Program-made: the position numbers and the translations under genes
Shown here: piece after piece, positions 12,248-23,315 of the stretch
How the letters are laid out: every line of letters starts with the position of its first letter
Position numbering within the stretch: the first letter of the stretch is position 1
Notes under the pieces: model-generated
Database searches by the model: none
Told to the model about the DNA's origin: nothing
What the model saw: the letters and a program-made list of their open reading frames with translations, nothing else
Assembly (NCBI GenBank): GCA_029204225.1
Contig: CM055106.1
Coordinates: 38,278,036-38,342,035, forward strand
Direction of reading: 5' to 3'
DNA: 64,000 bases
From: Diphasiastrum complanatum
Lineage: Eukaryota; Streptophyta; Lycopodiopsida; Lycopodiales; Lycopodiaceae

Positions 12248-12985
12248 TGTGAAGGATTTCAGATCATTCAAGATCCAATCCATGTCCCTGATCTTTGATT
12301 ACAATAAGGAGCAAACCAACAATCATGCTAATGTAGAAAAATCAGCATCTACATACAAAATGAGATGCAAACTCTAAGAGATACTGATCAAACATGAACA
12401 AAAACATAAAATATGTTTTTTTTCTGTACAATTATAGTACCCTACTGTATTTCACACGCCTGGAACTGAAAATAGCAAAATATGAGCATTCTACACACAA
12501 GATTGCAAGATATCATCAAGAGAGTGCACCAATGAGTAGTAGAACCCAAAGAGAACCATGTATAATGATGAAATGAGAGAGAGAAGAGAGAAGATGTGTC
12601 TCTCCATGAGTTACATCCTTTTATAGAGTGTCCAAACTTTATTTGGCCACTTGGCTTTCCCTCCAAAATGTAAACTCTACTATTTTTGGGTCTAGATTCA
12701 ATGTACCCAAAGCTCAAATTTGAATCTCTCTCAAGCTCGACTACCAACTTTCCCACGCTTTCAAAAAGTTTTTATTGAATGTATTTTAAACTAATGTAAC
12801 TTCAAAAGTTTTATCTCTAAGTCTAAAATGAGTTTTGGCCTCTTATTTGTGCAAAAAGTACAAAAAGGACCAAGAGTGGATCCTAATCTGATCCTCAAGA
12901 GGGATTGGTTGTCAGATTACTTGATCTATCAATCTACTTGAGATTAAGATCAATATAGATCAATTCTAGACACAAAATCCTAACA
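12248..12985 (-). repeat. Putative 5' LTR, minus orientation
   Basis: A 738-bp segment. On the element strand it would start TGTTAGGATTTTG and end GAAATCCTTCACA, giving an imperfect terminal inverted repeat (AGGATTT/AAATCCT). It is followed at once by a Met-type PBS. The partner LTR was not identified, so the right boundary depends on the inverted ends only. Confidence 0.55.
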
Positions 12986-13825
12986 CGAACAATTATTAAT
13001 TGAAGGTAGGTGTACTTTCTGGTTTCACGTGTAAAACACTGTCTGAGTATGGACTCCAACCTGAAAATCAAGTACACATTGATAGAACCTTAGAACAATC
13101 AAAACAAATGTAGACAGATGGAGAGAATCACTCAAATTTGCTTCCAAAACTAAGATTGATGTCTCATAATGATTATGGCCAAATGTGGCTCTATATATAC
13201 AATAAGTGGGAGCTCGTGGTACTGATCATCCCTCTGATCCCACATGTGTGAAGGTGCTTTGTCATATGATGATTCATCATGCAAAACTGACACTTGGACA
13301 AAACCTTCTATTTTGAGCACTTTTGGTCCATTTTCCTTCTATATGGAGATCTACTTGGAAATCTTCTAGAAGTCAAAATTCATCTACTTCAGCTTATTCC
13401 ACACGTGTGAGTTGTCCTCTACACATGGGATATGACACCTAACCAAGGGATGTGGCTCATGCAATCAATAGATTGATGCCATGTGTCATTGGTCTAGAAA
13501 ACTAGTTTTTGGTCATTTTAGCCACTAGAACTTGAATTAAATCATATGTACAACATATATGATTATGGTACATGACAAGTACACTAGTTTCACACGTGGG
13601 AACAGGCTCCACACATGTGTGTTTATCTATATACAAGATTTTTGGCCTCTACCAAACTTATTTTTGCATTTTTCACATTATTGACAATTTACCAAAATAT
13701 GACTAAACTAGACTAAACTAGTTAAAATATCTCACATTGAGCAATGAGTCAAAACCAGGCTATTTATGCTAACCCAGTTATGCGAGACAAAGACTCATAT
13801 CTTACCACACACAACTAGTTAACAA
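12986..13825. repeat. Dispersed repeat with CACACGTGTG-like palindromes, copy 1
   Basis: No gene. The segment carries several CACACGTGTG or CACATGTGTG palindromes (for example 13400-13409) and a 33-bp stretch at 13590-13622 that recurs almost unchanged at 28222-28254. The two regions look like diverged copies of one repeat, probably an old LTR or other transposon part. Confidence 0.45.
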
Positions 13826-14066
13826 AAGACGTCAAAAGGCCTGCCATGACCGTCACTTGCAAAACAAGGATTTACCCTTAGGTGACCAGGTGTGCACCCC
13901 GACAAATTGAAATTTAGGAGTGAGGGACCATATATTATCAATAAAGTCTTTCCTAATGGTACAGTCCAGCTACAAATGCTTGACGGAATCCTCCTAGACA
14001 CTGTCGTCAACAGTGGTCGTCTACAGTGGTATTACAAGGAGTTGTTTTTTGTTGACCCAATTTAAC
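13826..14066 (+). pseudogene. gypsy integrase C-terminal fragment
   Basis: The plus strand reads KACHDRHLQNKDLPLGDQV and then, after a one-base frame change at about 13895, KLKFRSEGPYIINKVFPNG and further to VNSGRLQWYYKEL before a stop. This is the C-terminal part of a Ty3/gypsy integrase (the HDxHL, GDxV, GPYxI and NGxxL landmarks). It is an isolated fragment with no other domain on this strand nearby, and opposite in strand to the gag at 15173-16282. Confidence 0.7.
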
Positions 14067-14449
14067 ACTTTCCCTGGTATATATTCTATATTGTTAAAAA
14101 AAAATTCTTTTCTATTTCCTTGCTTGTTATATCTTTCTGCATGCCTATTTTTAACCTCTTTTCTCGTTTATAATTCATACATGTACTTATTTACCTCTTT
14201 CTATGCATTTTCTTTTTTCTATAAATACTTGTTTGTCATAAATGTTCTAGGTCAACAAATGATAGGCTACACCAGATGAAAAAGATTCTCACACTTTTGG
14301 CCCATCTCATTTCTATTTGTCTGGTATCTCGATATTCCCAATTAAGCATACAATCATTCATTGAGATACACCTTTCCCAGAAAAACTTCTACTCTGAGCA
14401 ACAATCATATTTTAGCCCTGAAGTTCTTCCCTTGCAAACACACCTCCAT
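14067..14449. other. Spacer, no feature recognised
   Basis: T-rich sequence after the integrase tail. It contains only short open frames without recognisable domains. Its position suggests the 3' untranslated region or an LTR edge of the gypsy fragment, but I could not define ends. Confidence 0.3.
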
Positions 14450-14783
14450 ACAAGACTCCTGTCAAATCTCAACCGAAGGACTCCTGTCAAATCTCAACCA
14501 AAGGACTCAATCAGATTTTGACCGGAGTATTCTATCAAATCTCGACCGGACTATCAGATCTCGACCGGAGCACTCTATCAGATTTTCACTGGAGCACTCT
14601 ATCTGATCTCAGTCGGAGCACTCTATAAGATCTCGACTGGAGCCATGTCTCAAATCTCAACCAGAGCCCTGTCCCAGATCTCAACCGGAGCCCTGTCTCA
14701 CGTCTCAAGTGGAGCATCCTGTTGGATCTCAACCGGAGGATTCTCTCAGATCTCAACCAGAGCACACACTCCAATGCCAAACC
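14450..14783 (-). repeat. 25-bp minisatellite, about 13 units (inverted relative to 17438-18370)
   Basis: Tandem units of about 25 bp with the core AGATCTCAACCGGAG. The reverse complement of this core, CTCCGGTTGAGATCT, is the core of the larger array at 17438-18370, so both arrays are the same family in opposite orientation. Units differ by several bases and the period stays close to 25. Confidence 0.8.
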
Positions 14784-15026
14784 AAACAAGAATGTTCAAG
14801 GAGCTCAATAGATGCACCAAACTCGTGAAGGCTCTTCTCATTTCAGCATGGAGTTGATACAATTCACAAAAAGCTCCTCTTCACAAAGAGGGAGTCTCTT
14901 AAATAAGCAAGAGAGCTCCTTAGGTGGCATCCTAGTGGAATTTCCACATTTCACAAATTACAAGTGGAATAATGCTCTCCACTAGAGGTCACCATCAAAA
15001 GGTGGCTCACTCTACTTTCTTTAAGA
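14784..15026 (-). repeat. LTR fragment, family C, minus orientation
   Basis: About 240 bp nearly identical to 19134-19377, the R-region side of the minus-oriented LTR at 18577-19614. It includes the TATA-like CTTAAATAAGCAAGAGAG segment and the CACTAGAGGTCACC segment. Both edges are abrupt, so it is a truncated LTR. Confidence 0.75.
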
Positions 15027-15172
15027 GCGACAAGGACTCATTTCATATTGTCTTTTTTCATTATGGAGCTGGTGTATCGTGTGGTATTGTAAAAGTTTGC
15101 TAGAAACTTATCGATTGAGCAGCAGGTTTAACTATTGGTTGCCATGGTGCTCATGTTGTTGTCGTGAAGATC

Positions 15173-16282
15173 CTATCGGGAGTCATAACTAACGTGACGG
15201 GCAGGTAGGATCTTAGTTGATTGCTTTAGACAGTCTTTGAAGCTGTGTTTTTTGATACAATCGGGACACTCAACATGGCACTGGGTCTTAACTAGACAAT
15301 CAACCATGAAGTGGCCAGTTTCACCACAGATGAAACATCTGGTGTGCAATGGCCCTTGTATAATGGCATAGACATCTTGTACGGCTAATGGTTCTGGACT
15401 TTCTGGTGAATATTCATGATAAGTCAAGGAATGTCTAGACTGTGATGGTTGTTCTTCATATTGTTGAGCTGTATGTGCTTGGATAGGCCAGTATGAAGGA
15501 CAAGCATCAACAAGATGCGTAGCCAGCAGTGTGGGCACCATATTGTTTTTCGTCTATAAGGTACATGTTTAGGGTTTGACTGACCAAGCATACTGCTTTG
15601 GATAGACTTCAGGGTAGCTTGAAACTCATTGGTGAGTTTCTCCATTTGTAGTTGATGTTGCTTATTAAGCAGTTCCAACTGGGATTTCTAGAGCTGATCT
15701 CGGGTGTCCTCGATTGGCTTCGACTCATGGACAGGAGCACGTGGTGCTCGTCTTTTCCTGGATTTGTCAACATCTGATCCTTCTTCTTCTTACTTGATGG
15801 CATCAGACATAGCTAATTTGAGACTCATATATTCATCATTGGATTTAAGCTTGCATTTAATCGATCTTGGAAGGCCGACTAAAAACCAGATGATGAGCAT
15901 CTGTTCGGAGGGTTGTTCCTGTACTTGACTTTTGAGGCACAAGAATTGCTCAATATAGTCTCGTACACGTTTGTCTTTTGCCATTTTGATGTTACTCAAT
16001 TTGACAAAAGGGCTCTCGATCAAGCGAAAGGGCTTAAAACGCTTGATAAAGGATTCTTTTAAAATTGACCAGTCTGTCTTTTCGTCACGATCAAGGTTGA
16101 AAAACCAATCACGTGCTTTAGCGATCATGGTCATTGAAAACAATTGGACCATAGCATCGGGAGATGTTTCGCCATACACATCACATGCATTCTCAAAGAT
16201 TTGCAAAGTCGTAGGGCAAATAAGTGCGGTTGGAAGCAGTTGGGCACTATGGCTTAGTGGTGACTACGTTCGTGATGGTTGA
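15173..16282 (-). pseudogene. gypsy gag
   Basis: The minus strand carries a retrotransposon gag domain in 15790-16206 (AKARDWFFNLDRDEKTDW and FIKRFKPFRLIESP, the usual Wxx(F/L) plus KRF landmarks), a lysine-rich linker, and two knuckles at about 15240-15340. The first knuckle is CFICGETGHFMVDC (CX2CX4HX4C) and the second is CPDCIKKHSFKDC (CX2CX3HX4C). Three frames are used, so at least two frameshifts are present. The N-terminal side runs into GT-rich degenerate repeats at about 16280. No protease or RT of the same element follows, so it is a truncated gag, related to but distinct from the gag at 4500-4945. Confidence 0.8.
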
Positions 16283-17437
16283 CTACGGTAGAAACGAGGG
16301 ACGGGTGGGGTTGAATGCAGTGGTTGCGGTTGAGTGCCTTCTATGGAGGCTGGATTCGTTTGGGACGGATGTATGTGTTCTATGACATATGATATGGCTA
16401 AATGCAGTGGGGTGATTGAATGTAGGCTAATGTGGTGTCTTGGCAGTCAGTCTGTTTAGTGTGGTCTAGGTGGATGTTTATGGTTTGATTGTGGGTTGGT
16501 GCTAGTGAATGGTGAATGCATGTGCTTGTTTGCTGTTGAAGGCGGCTGGTGCGGTTCAATGTTAATACTACGGTGTAAGGGTTGGGGACAGTTAATTGTG
16601 ATACTATGATTCAAGGGATGTCACTGGGGATCACTGCGGTTGCTACGGATGTAAGGTGGTGGCAATGGCTATAGTGCAGGTCAGTGCGGGAGAATGCGGC
16701 TGGTTATGTTGGTTGTGAATGGGTGTTGGTTATGAATGTTGGTTATGAATGGGTGTTGGTTGCGGTTCCATGTGGAGGTAATGAGGTGAGTTATGTTCGG
16801 TGGGTTATGGTGAATGTGGTGATTATGATATACGGGGAGCGGTTCTTTCAACTGCGATTTCAACGGCTTGTGGCGGTTTCAACGGTTGGGTGCGGTTTCA
16901 ACGGTGCTATGCGGATGTGGGTAGAGGGTGGCCTGTTGGCGGTTGAAGGTGGCCGAGAGTAGTCGTAGGGATGTATGATTGTAGTCTGTTGCAACTGTGG
17001 ATGAATGTTGTTGTAATGTGTCTGTTTTGCGGTGGGTTTGCGGTTGTTAGGATAGCTGTGGTGCTGTTGTTGACGATGGGTGTCGGCGATCACTACGATG
17101 TAACGTAGCTGTGTGCGATGGATACGGCTCAAGGCAGTCACTATAGTTGTGAGTCGGCTCGATGCGGTTGTAATGCGTGTAGTGCGGTTGGAAAGCAAGG
17201 GGACTGCGGTTGAGGGCGGGTAGGATGGTGGATGAAAATGGCAAGTGAATACGGTGTCTGTTCGGTGGCTAAGGTGCAAAGAGTGAAGCAATGGGAGTTT
17301 TGTTGAATATATTCCCTATGGCTCAATGCAGTTCTCACGGTGTAGAGCGGTCACTATGGTGCAATGCGATTGTTATAGCTGGAAGGTGGTTGCAATGACT
17401 ATAGTGTGTTTGATTATGGTCTCAATGGTTCAAGGGT
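16283..17437. repeat. GT-rich degenerate repeat region (TGCGGTT-type)
   Basis: About 1.15 kb with frequent TGCGGTT, ATGCGGTTG and TTGGTTATGAATG steps at irregular spacing, including a near-perfect short duplication around 16705-16765. Open frames here encode low-complexity His/Asn/Thr-rich peptides, an effect of base composition. It merges into the 25-bp minisatellite at 17438, and may be the decayed continuation of that array. Confidence 0.6.
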
Positions 17438-18370
17438 CGGTTGAGATCTGAGATCATCCGTCGGTTGAGAAATGACGTGAGGGCGTCGATCGAGATATGA
17501 CGCGAGGTCATTGGTTGAGATCTGACGAGAGGGTGTCGGTTGAGTTCTGATGCGAGGACGTCGGTTGAGATCTGACACAAAGCGTCAATCGAGATCTGAC
17601 GTGAGGTCGTCGGTTGAGATCTGACGCGAAGCATCGATCGAGATTGGAACGGAAACTGTCGGTTGAGATCTGACGCGAGGTCGTCAGTCAAGATCTGACG
17701 AAAAGCGTCGGTCGAGATTGGAACGGAAATTGTCGGTCGAGATTTGACGCGAGGTCGTCGATCAAGATCTAACGCGAAGCGTCGGTCGAGACGTGAGCAA
17801 ATGCGTTGATTGAGATGTGAGCAAATGCGTCGATTGAGATGTAAGCGGATCCTGTCAGTTGAGATTTTAATAAGGCCGTAGGTTGAGATCTAACTGAGTG
17901 CATCGGTCGAGATCTAACTGATGGCGTCGGTCGAGATTTGATTGATAGCGCCGGTCGAGATCTGACTGATGGTGTCGGTTGAGATCTGACTGATGGACGT
18001 CGGTTGAGATCTGACTGATGGACGTCGGTTGAGATCTTACTGAGGGCCGTCGGTTGAGATTTGATTGAGGGTCGTCGGTCGAGATTTCATAAAAGGGCTT
18101 CGGTTGAGATCTAACATATGGCCGTCAATTGAGATTGGAATGAGGCTGTCGGTTGAGATCTGATGGAGTACCGTTGGTTGATATCTGAGTGGAAACCATC
18201 AGTTGAGATTTCAATAGATTACCGCCAGTCGAGATGTAATGGATGACCATCGGTTGAGATCTGAGAGAGTGTGTGTCGGTTGGGATTCAATAGAATGCAT
18301 CAATTGAGATTGGACACGAGCTCTTCGGTTGAGATTTCAACACAGGGGGGGGGGCTCCGGTTGAGATGTG
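17438..18370 (+). repeat. 25-bp minisatellite, about 37 units
   Basis: Tandem array of a 25-bp unit with core GTCGGTTGAGATCTGAC followed by a variable tail such as GCGAGG or TGAGGG. Early units measured by eye are 25, 25, 25, 25 and 24 bp. Units differ by 10-25 percent, so the array is not a recent expansion. It lies between a gypsy gag (left) and an LTR (right), suggesting it is part of the untranslated region of an LTR element. Confidence 0.85.
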
Positions 18371-18576
18371 ATCGTGAGGGGATGGGCAGAGCGTGGACAA
18401 GGTTGCGGGTTTCTGATGTACAAGGTGTTAGAGTTCAATGGGCAATGGTGCCAAATGTTTACAGATCCACTGATCCAGAGGATATGTTTACTACGGTTCC
18501 TTTTCTTCTTTCTTACAGCTTCTACGGCTTCTGCTTGTTACCAGGCTTCATGGCATTCATTAGAAGTCTTATTGAT

Positions 18577-19614
18577 CTTACAATGCCAAACCAGGCAGAA
18601 GGGAACAGATTGTCATTGTAGTATATTTTTTTGTCCTGCCTGTCAGAGGACTACTCAGGGTCGTCTCTCTTGAACGCACTTACATTCTAATAGAGATGCA
18701 AGCCAAGAACGCTCATTCACAGATCAGAGTGCAAGCCACATAAACATTTGGAAGATTCTACAACTATCTACTCTTAAAAACAAACTGAATCAGATCCTAA
18801 GCATTACTAAACTGAGTTACACTTGCATAAATTGACAAAACAAGAACCAAGAACTAATCTACAGCATGTTAGAAGTCCAAGAATCAAGAAACCAACCAGT
18901 CTTTTGATTCTTGGACATCCTAAGAACATCAAGAACTGGATTGTAAAGAGATATGCAAGAACTACACCACAGATCCAGCCTATTTAGTTTACCTGAATGC
19001 TGGTTCCTACATTAATCCACAAACAAGAAAAGAAACTAATCCACTCTAGGAAAGCAGCAAATCTAATCCACTCTACAATCCACAACCACACACAAAAGGA
19101 GGGAAGGGCAAGATCATAAATGCATCACTCAAGAAACAAGAATGATCAAGGAGCTCAATGGATGCACCAAACTCGTAAAGGCTCTTCTCATTTCAGCATG
19201 GAGTTGATACAATTCACAAAAAGCTCCTCTTCACAAAGAGGGAGTCTCTTAAATAAGCAAGAGAGCTCCTTAGGTGGCATCCTAGCGAAATTTCCACATT
19301 TCACAAATTACAAGTGGAATAATGCTCTCCACTAGAGGTCACCATCAAAAGGTGGTTCACTCTACTTTCTTTAAGAGGGGTCTACTTGCATTTATTACAT
19401 TTGCTTAGAAATACCAGTTCCTACATGGTCATTCCATCTTCCGAGATTCACCATGAGGCTTACATAGTTCTTGCTTGCCATTCCTAACTAGCATTTCTCG
19501 GCTCTCAGTTTTCATTAGTCTCGTCTTCTCAGATACCTCCTCGGTCTAAGGTGAGAGGTGCTCTTGAGTTGCTCTGTCCGAGTATCTTGGGGATTCGACA
19601 GAATCATCCAACAA
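18577..19614 (-). repeat. LTR, family C, minus orientation (LTR-B)
   Basis: On the minus strand it starts TGTTGGATGATTC at 19614 and ends near the conserved tail CTTCTGCCTGGTTTGGC at about 18577. It aligns over its length with the plus-oriented LTR at 19728-21484: shared U3 blocks, the TATA-like TTATTTAAGAG and the tail. The first U3 base is 113 bp from the U3 start of that other LTR, so the two are head to head. Confidence 0.7.
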
Positions 19615-19727
19615 ATAATAAGCACCTAGTTTTACGAAAGCGAACGAAGATCTACGTTTTCTAGGTGCCGAGCGGGACGACATCACCTGTGTTGCAGTGG
19701 GTCCTGCAACAGATTAGGGGTGGATAA
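19615..19727 (+). other. 3' internal end with polypurine tract of family C
   Basis: A 113-bp segment between two inverted LTRs. Its right part, GATTAGGGGTGGATAA, directly precedes the LTR start TGTTAG at 19728 and matches the block before the LTR at 39402 (ATAGGGGGAGGATAA), as does the preceding TGCAGTGGG and GCAACA. This fits a polypurine tract. The left part contains the short inverted repeat GCACCTAG/CTAGGTGC. Confidence 0.6.
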
Positions 19728-20077
19728 TGTTAGCGGATTCCAGAGAATCCCCAGATGCCGAGCCAAGCCGAAGACACAGAGTAGAGTCTCACCCATGACC
19801 GAGGAGGTCTCAGAAGGAGGAGAGCAGAAAAAGCTGAGAGTCACGCATGAGAGCCAAGGATTACTAGCTAGGGTGACAATTATTATTCATGTGAGCCTAC
19901 ATCGTGTATCCCAGAGAAGGAACGACCATGTAGAAGCTAGTAATATCTCCTAGGCATTGTAAATAATGTAGACCCCTTAAATAATTTAGAGTGAGCCACC
20001 TTTTGATGGTGACCACTAATGGAAGGGCTTTTTCCACTTGTAATTTTCAAATTAGATCTGGTGAAAAAAACAAGAGA

Positions 20078-20171
<94 letters not shown>

Positions 20172-21484
20172 GGATGGTACTCAATTACATTATATCCATC
20201 ATTTACCACTTTATTGAGTGTTAACAAAGTCATTCAAAAACCACAGAGTCTCATACCAAAGAAAAAGAAAAAACACCCCCATTAAACTTCACTTTATTTT
20301 TAACGGTCAAGATATTCCCTATATCATCCTATGGACGATATCAGTTGCCTCCTCTACAAGCTATGTGTTGCATGGGATTGCTTAACCCTATCCCTCACAT
20401 GAAGGGTAAGGATGAAGACTATATAACGGTGGTTTTCGTCCACATTCTTACCACACTTCCTCTTTCTATTTCTCTTTCTCTTCCTCCTCCTCTACGATTG
20501 CTCTCTTTGCTTCTAAGAGACTTGAGCAGTGGCACCCAACTATGATCTACATACTTTTTGGTAAGTGATCCGTCACTAAGCTTTGTTCATTTACTTTGCC
20601 GTTTTTTTAATATGAAGATAGCATGATCTTTGGTGAATTCATCGACAAAATATGTGTGAAGGAGGGCACTAAATCGCGAGTTACCCACACTCTTGAATAA
20701 GCTATTTGTTGTAACTCTCTTTATTGAATGTATACATTCTGTTTTTCAGAATATATGGCTTATCAAAACGCGGCCAGTAGCATAATATACAATGCTTTTG
20801 TACTTCCATTCATTCATGTGTTAGTTATGCAGTGGAATTGCCACTTGGGCTCCACATGGGCAGCCTTCTTGCTTATTTAAGAGCCCCCCTCTCTTGTGAG
20901 GGAGTTTTTTGTATTGTCAATTGTTCTTGAGTGAATAAAGAAGATTATCCACGAGTTTTTGATGATTTTAAAGCTCCTTGTTCATGGAAATCTTCTTGAG
21001 TAAAATTTCTATGAGCATGTTCTAATTTCCTTTTGTGTTTGTGGATTAATTAGATTTCTTGCTTGTGGAATGTAGATGTGGATTAACTTTCTTGTTTCTT
21101 AATTTTGTAGTTTCAGCATGGAGGTAAACTATAGAGGCTGAGATTGTGGATCTGATTCGCATACTTTCTAACAATCTTGTTCTTGATTGTTCTTGGGCAT
21201 TCCAATCATCAAGAAATGGGTGTTTCTTGATCCTTGGCCTGCTAGAATGCTGTTAGGAAATTAGTTTTCTTGTTTCTTGCTGAGTAGTTTAATCTTGTCA
21301 TTGCATTGTTCCCTGATTTTGGTAGATAGATTGTAGATTTGCTCTCTAATTTAGAACGTTGATCTATACTGAGCTAGGACTGGTTGCATGGCATGTAAAT
21401 GCATATAGCTAAGTAACGTATCCGTCAGGCTGGGAATACACGTTGTAATCTGAGAAACGCTTCTGCCTGGAAATCGTTCTAACA
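19728..21484 (+). repeat. LTR, family C, plus orientation (LTR-A)
   Basis: Starts TGTTAGCGG after a polypurine tract and ends at about 21484 (CTTCTGCCTGG ... TCTAACA). A TATA-like CTTATTTAAGAG lies at about 20872. It contains a pure (CT)44 tract. Homology with LTR-B and with the LTR at 39402 supports the assignment. The right edge was inferred by matching the CTTCTGCCTGG tail to LTR-B and to the fragment at 40757. It is long for an LTR because of inserted sequence. Confidence 0.6.
20081..20169 (+). repeat. (CT)n microsatellite
   Basis: Uninterrupted CT dinucleotides, about 44 units, inside LTR-A. Confidence 0.98.
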
Positions 21485-22199
21485 GGAAGATTAAACCATA
21501 AAAAAATGTAACCAACGGAAGTAACAAAAAGAAGAAAGAACAAAAAAAGAATTGTGTTCACAGATTTAGTGGGTATCTATGAACAGCTTTTTCAGCTATC
21601 ATATTTTGAGTAAAATCCAAACAAAGTGCTGTAAAGCTTCAACTATATCTACATGACACTAAGAGAGCAGCTGTAGAGTAGTTTGTGAAAAGACAAAACA
21701 TGCATGTAATGTCAAAGATATTTTGTGAAGGAAAAAAGTGAAATTTTTTTCATAAAGCTTAGAAGTATTCACAGACCACTGTGAATCAGCTTGAACGGTT
21801 TCATACGTAGCTTGTGGGTAGTGGGGCATCCTCTGTGAAAGTTATAGAACAAGATTTGGTGAAGCATGCATGGAGAATGAGTACTTATGTGAAAAAAAAA
21901 ACTCGGTTTTTTGAAGTTTTTGAGAAAAGCTTCTGGATGAAGCTATGGTGCACCATTTCTTGTGCTAGAAAGCTTGCAAGGGAGGCTAGTAGGTGGGCAC
22001 TCTCATCCATTAACGAGGCAAGAAGAAACAAAATTAAGTACAATCTTTTTTGTAAAGAGATTGGTCGATGTTCCAGCGTTGACAGCACACCATCATTTGC
22101 AGTTTTTAGCTCCATAAATGAATAGACACATGCATGTGCTTGAAAGATTACATTCACTACAAACAGTCCTTTCTGGACAACGATTATGTGGCAGCAAGT
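21485..22199. other. Spacer after LTR-A, no gene recognised
   Basis: A 103-codon open stretch (21814-22125, plus) has no recognisable domain. The rest is AT-rich without structure. If LTR-A is a 5' LTR this would be leader sequence, but no Met-type PBS follows it. Confidence 0.3.
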
Positions 22200-22990
22200 C
22201 TAATAGCTTCCAATGCCTCTTCTACTCAAAGATCTTTAATCCATTGCCTCATGTTATGATACTTTTTCTTTTCTGATTCCGAGCCTGGATAAACTACAAA
22301 AGTTGAAGGTCGATCATTCACTAGCACTGATTCCATAAGTGGTGGTGTGCATGAGATTGTTTCATTGGTACACTTTGGATCTATTGAAATCAAATTGCCT
22401 ACCACAATTGTGGTTGACACTTTTGGTCTTGCCGGACAATCTTTGTAGTAATGTCCATATCAAATTTTCAACAAAATGACAAAAGTTTGCATTTATTGAA
22501 ACATTATGCTTTTCAATGATTATATTCTCACTACATCTGAAACATCTTAATGGTGCCCTTGCCCACTCACTGTCTCTGTTATTGTGCAACAACATAATAG
22601 TCATTATTCATAGAATCATGATATTGCTTCATTGGACCCATCCATTGAAGTGAATTTGATTACAAACTTATTCTAGTTAAACCATATTGGCATGGAGGGC
22701 TTGTTGACCTTTATTATTGGACATTTATTTATTGTATGATTATCAACATAGATTGAGCACCATACATTTTTCCTTCTAGGATAAGGCTACATCTGTTTAG
22801 GAACTTCCAATATTTTGGTAGCAAGAGCTTCTAAATATTTGAGTTTTTGATCAAAGTGCGCTTGCAATTGCTCCACTTACAACTATTGTCTCTAGACTAG
22901 CTTTTCAAACTCATCCATTATCAAATTTGCAGTTGCGTTAACATTGAGAAATACAATGGTAGTAGATCTATGTGATGGTGGTTGGAACAA
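22200..22990 (-). pseudogene. Degenerate gypsy gag with knuckle remains
   Basis: The minus strand reads a broken knuckle region (CFRCSENIIIEKHN and, in another frame, YGHYYKDCPARPK) that aligns in layout with the double knuckles at 4530-4610 and 15240-15340. Upstream on the minus strand (22850-22990) a linker-like segment is readable (MDEFEKLV, then KLKYLEALATK). Frames change repeatedly. It is a very old gag remnant and the assignment relies mainly on the knuckle spacing. Confidence 0.45.
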
Positions 22991-23315
22991 CTATATAAGG
23001 TAACATTCCAATATTGGGTTCATCATCTAACTCCTCATCTTCCTCCCGTATTGCATCTATGGCACATATTTCTCCCTTTAGAAAAGTTACTAAAACACTT
23101 CACTTTGATGTTTTTGGTCAAACTAACCTTCGCAAGACTAACTAGAGATTGGAAAAAGTGTTATACAACTCTGGCATATTTGGCAAGGGTTAATATACAG
23201 TAGCAGTATTCTTTTTCAGCTTGGCAAGAGCTTTGACAACATAAAATGGGAGTAGTTCTGTAGAACTAACCTTCGACAACAACTATTCATTGGGATCTAA
23301 CCTTTGCAGACTTCA

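Noticed and set aside
16681-17338. Several overlapping His/Thr/Pro-rich minus-strand open frames
   Set aside because: Open in more than one frame at once because the GT-rich repeats lack stop codons on the complement. No homology visible.
17438-18370. Regular 25-bp repeats as a CRISPR-like array
   Set aside because: Units are head-to-tail without unique spacers, vary along their whole length, and the context is a plant retroelement.
19991-20285. Open frames encoding Ser-Leu repeats over the (CT)n tract
   Set aside because: Dinucleotide repeats give SLSLSL or RERERE peptides in several frames. The same applies at 24280-24584, 29446-29631 and 42597-42996.
21814-22125. 103-codon plus-strand open frame as a gene
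   Set aside because: No recognisable domain, poly-A run inside the frame, retroelement neighbourhood, no support beyond being open.
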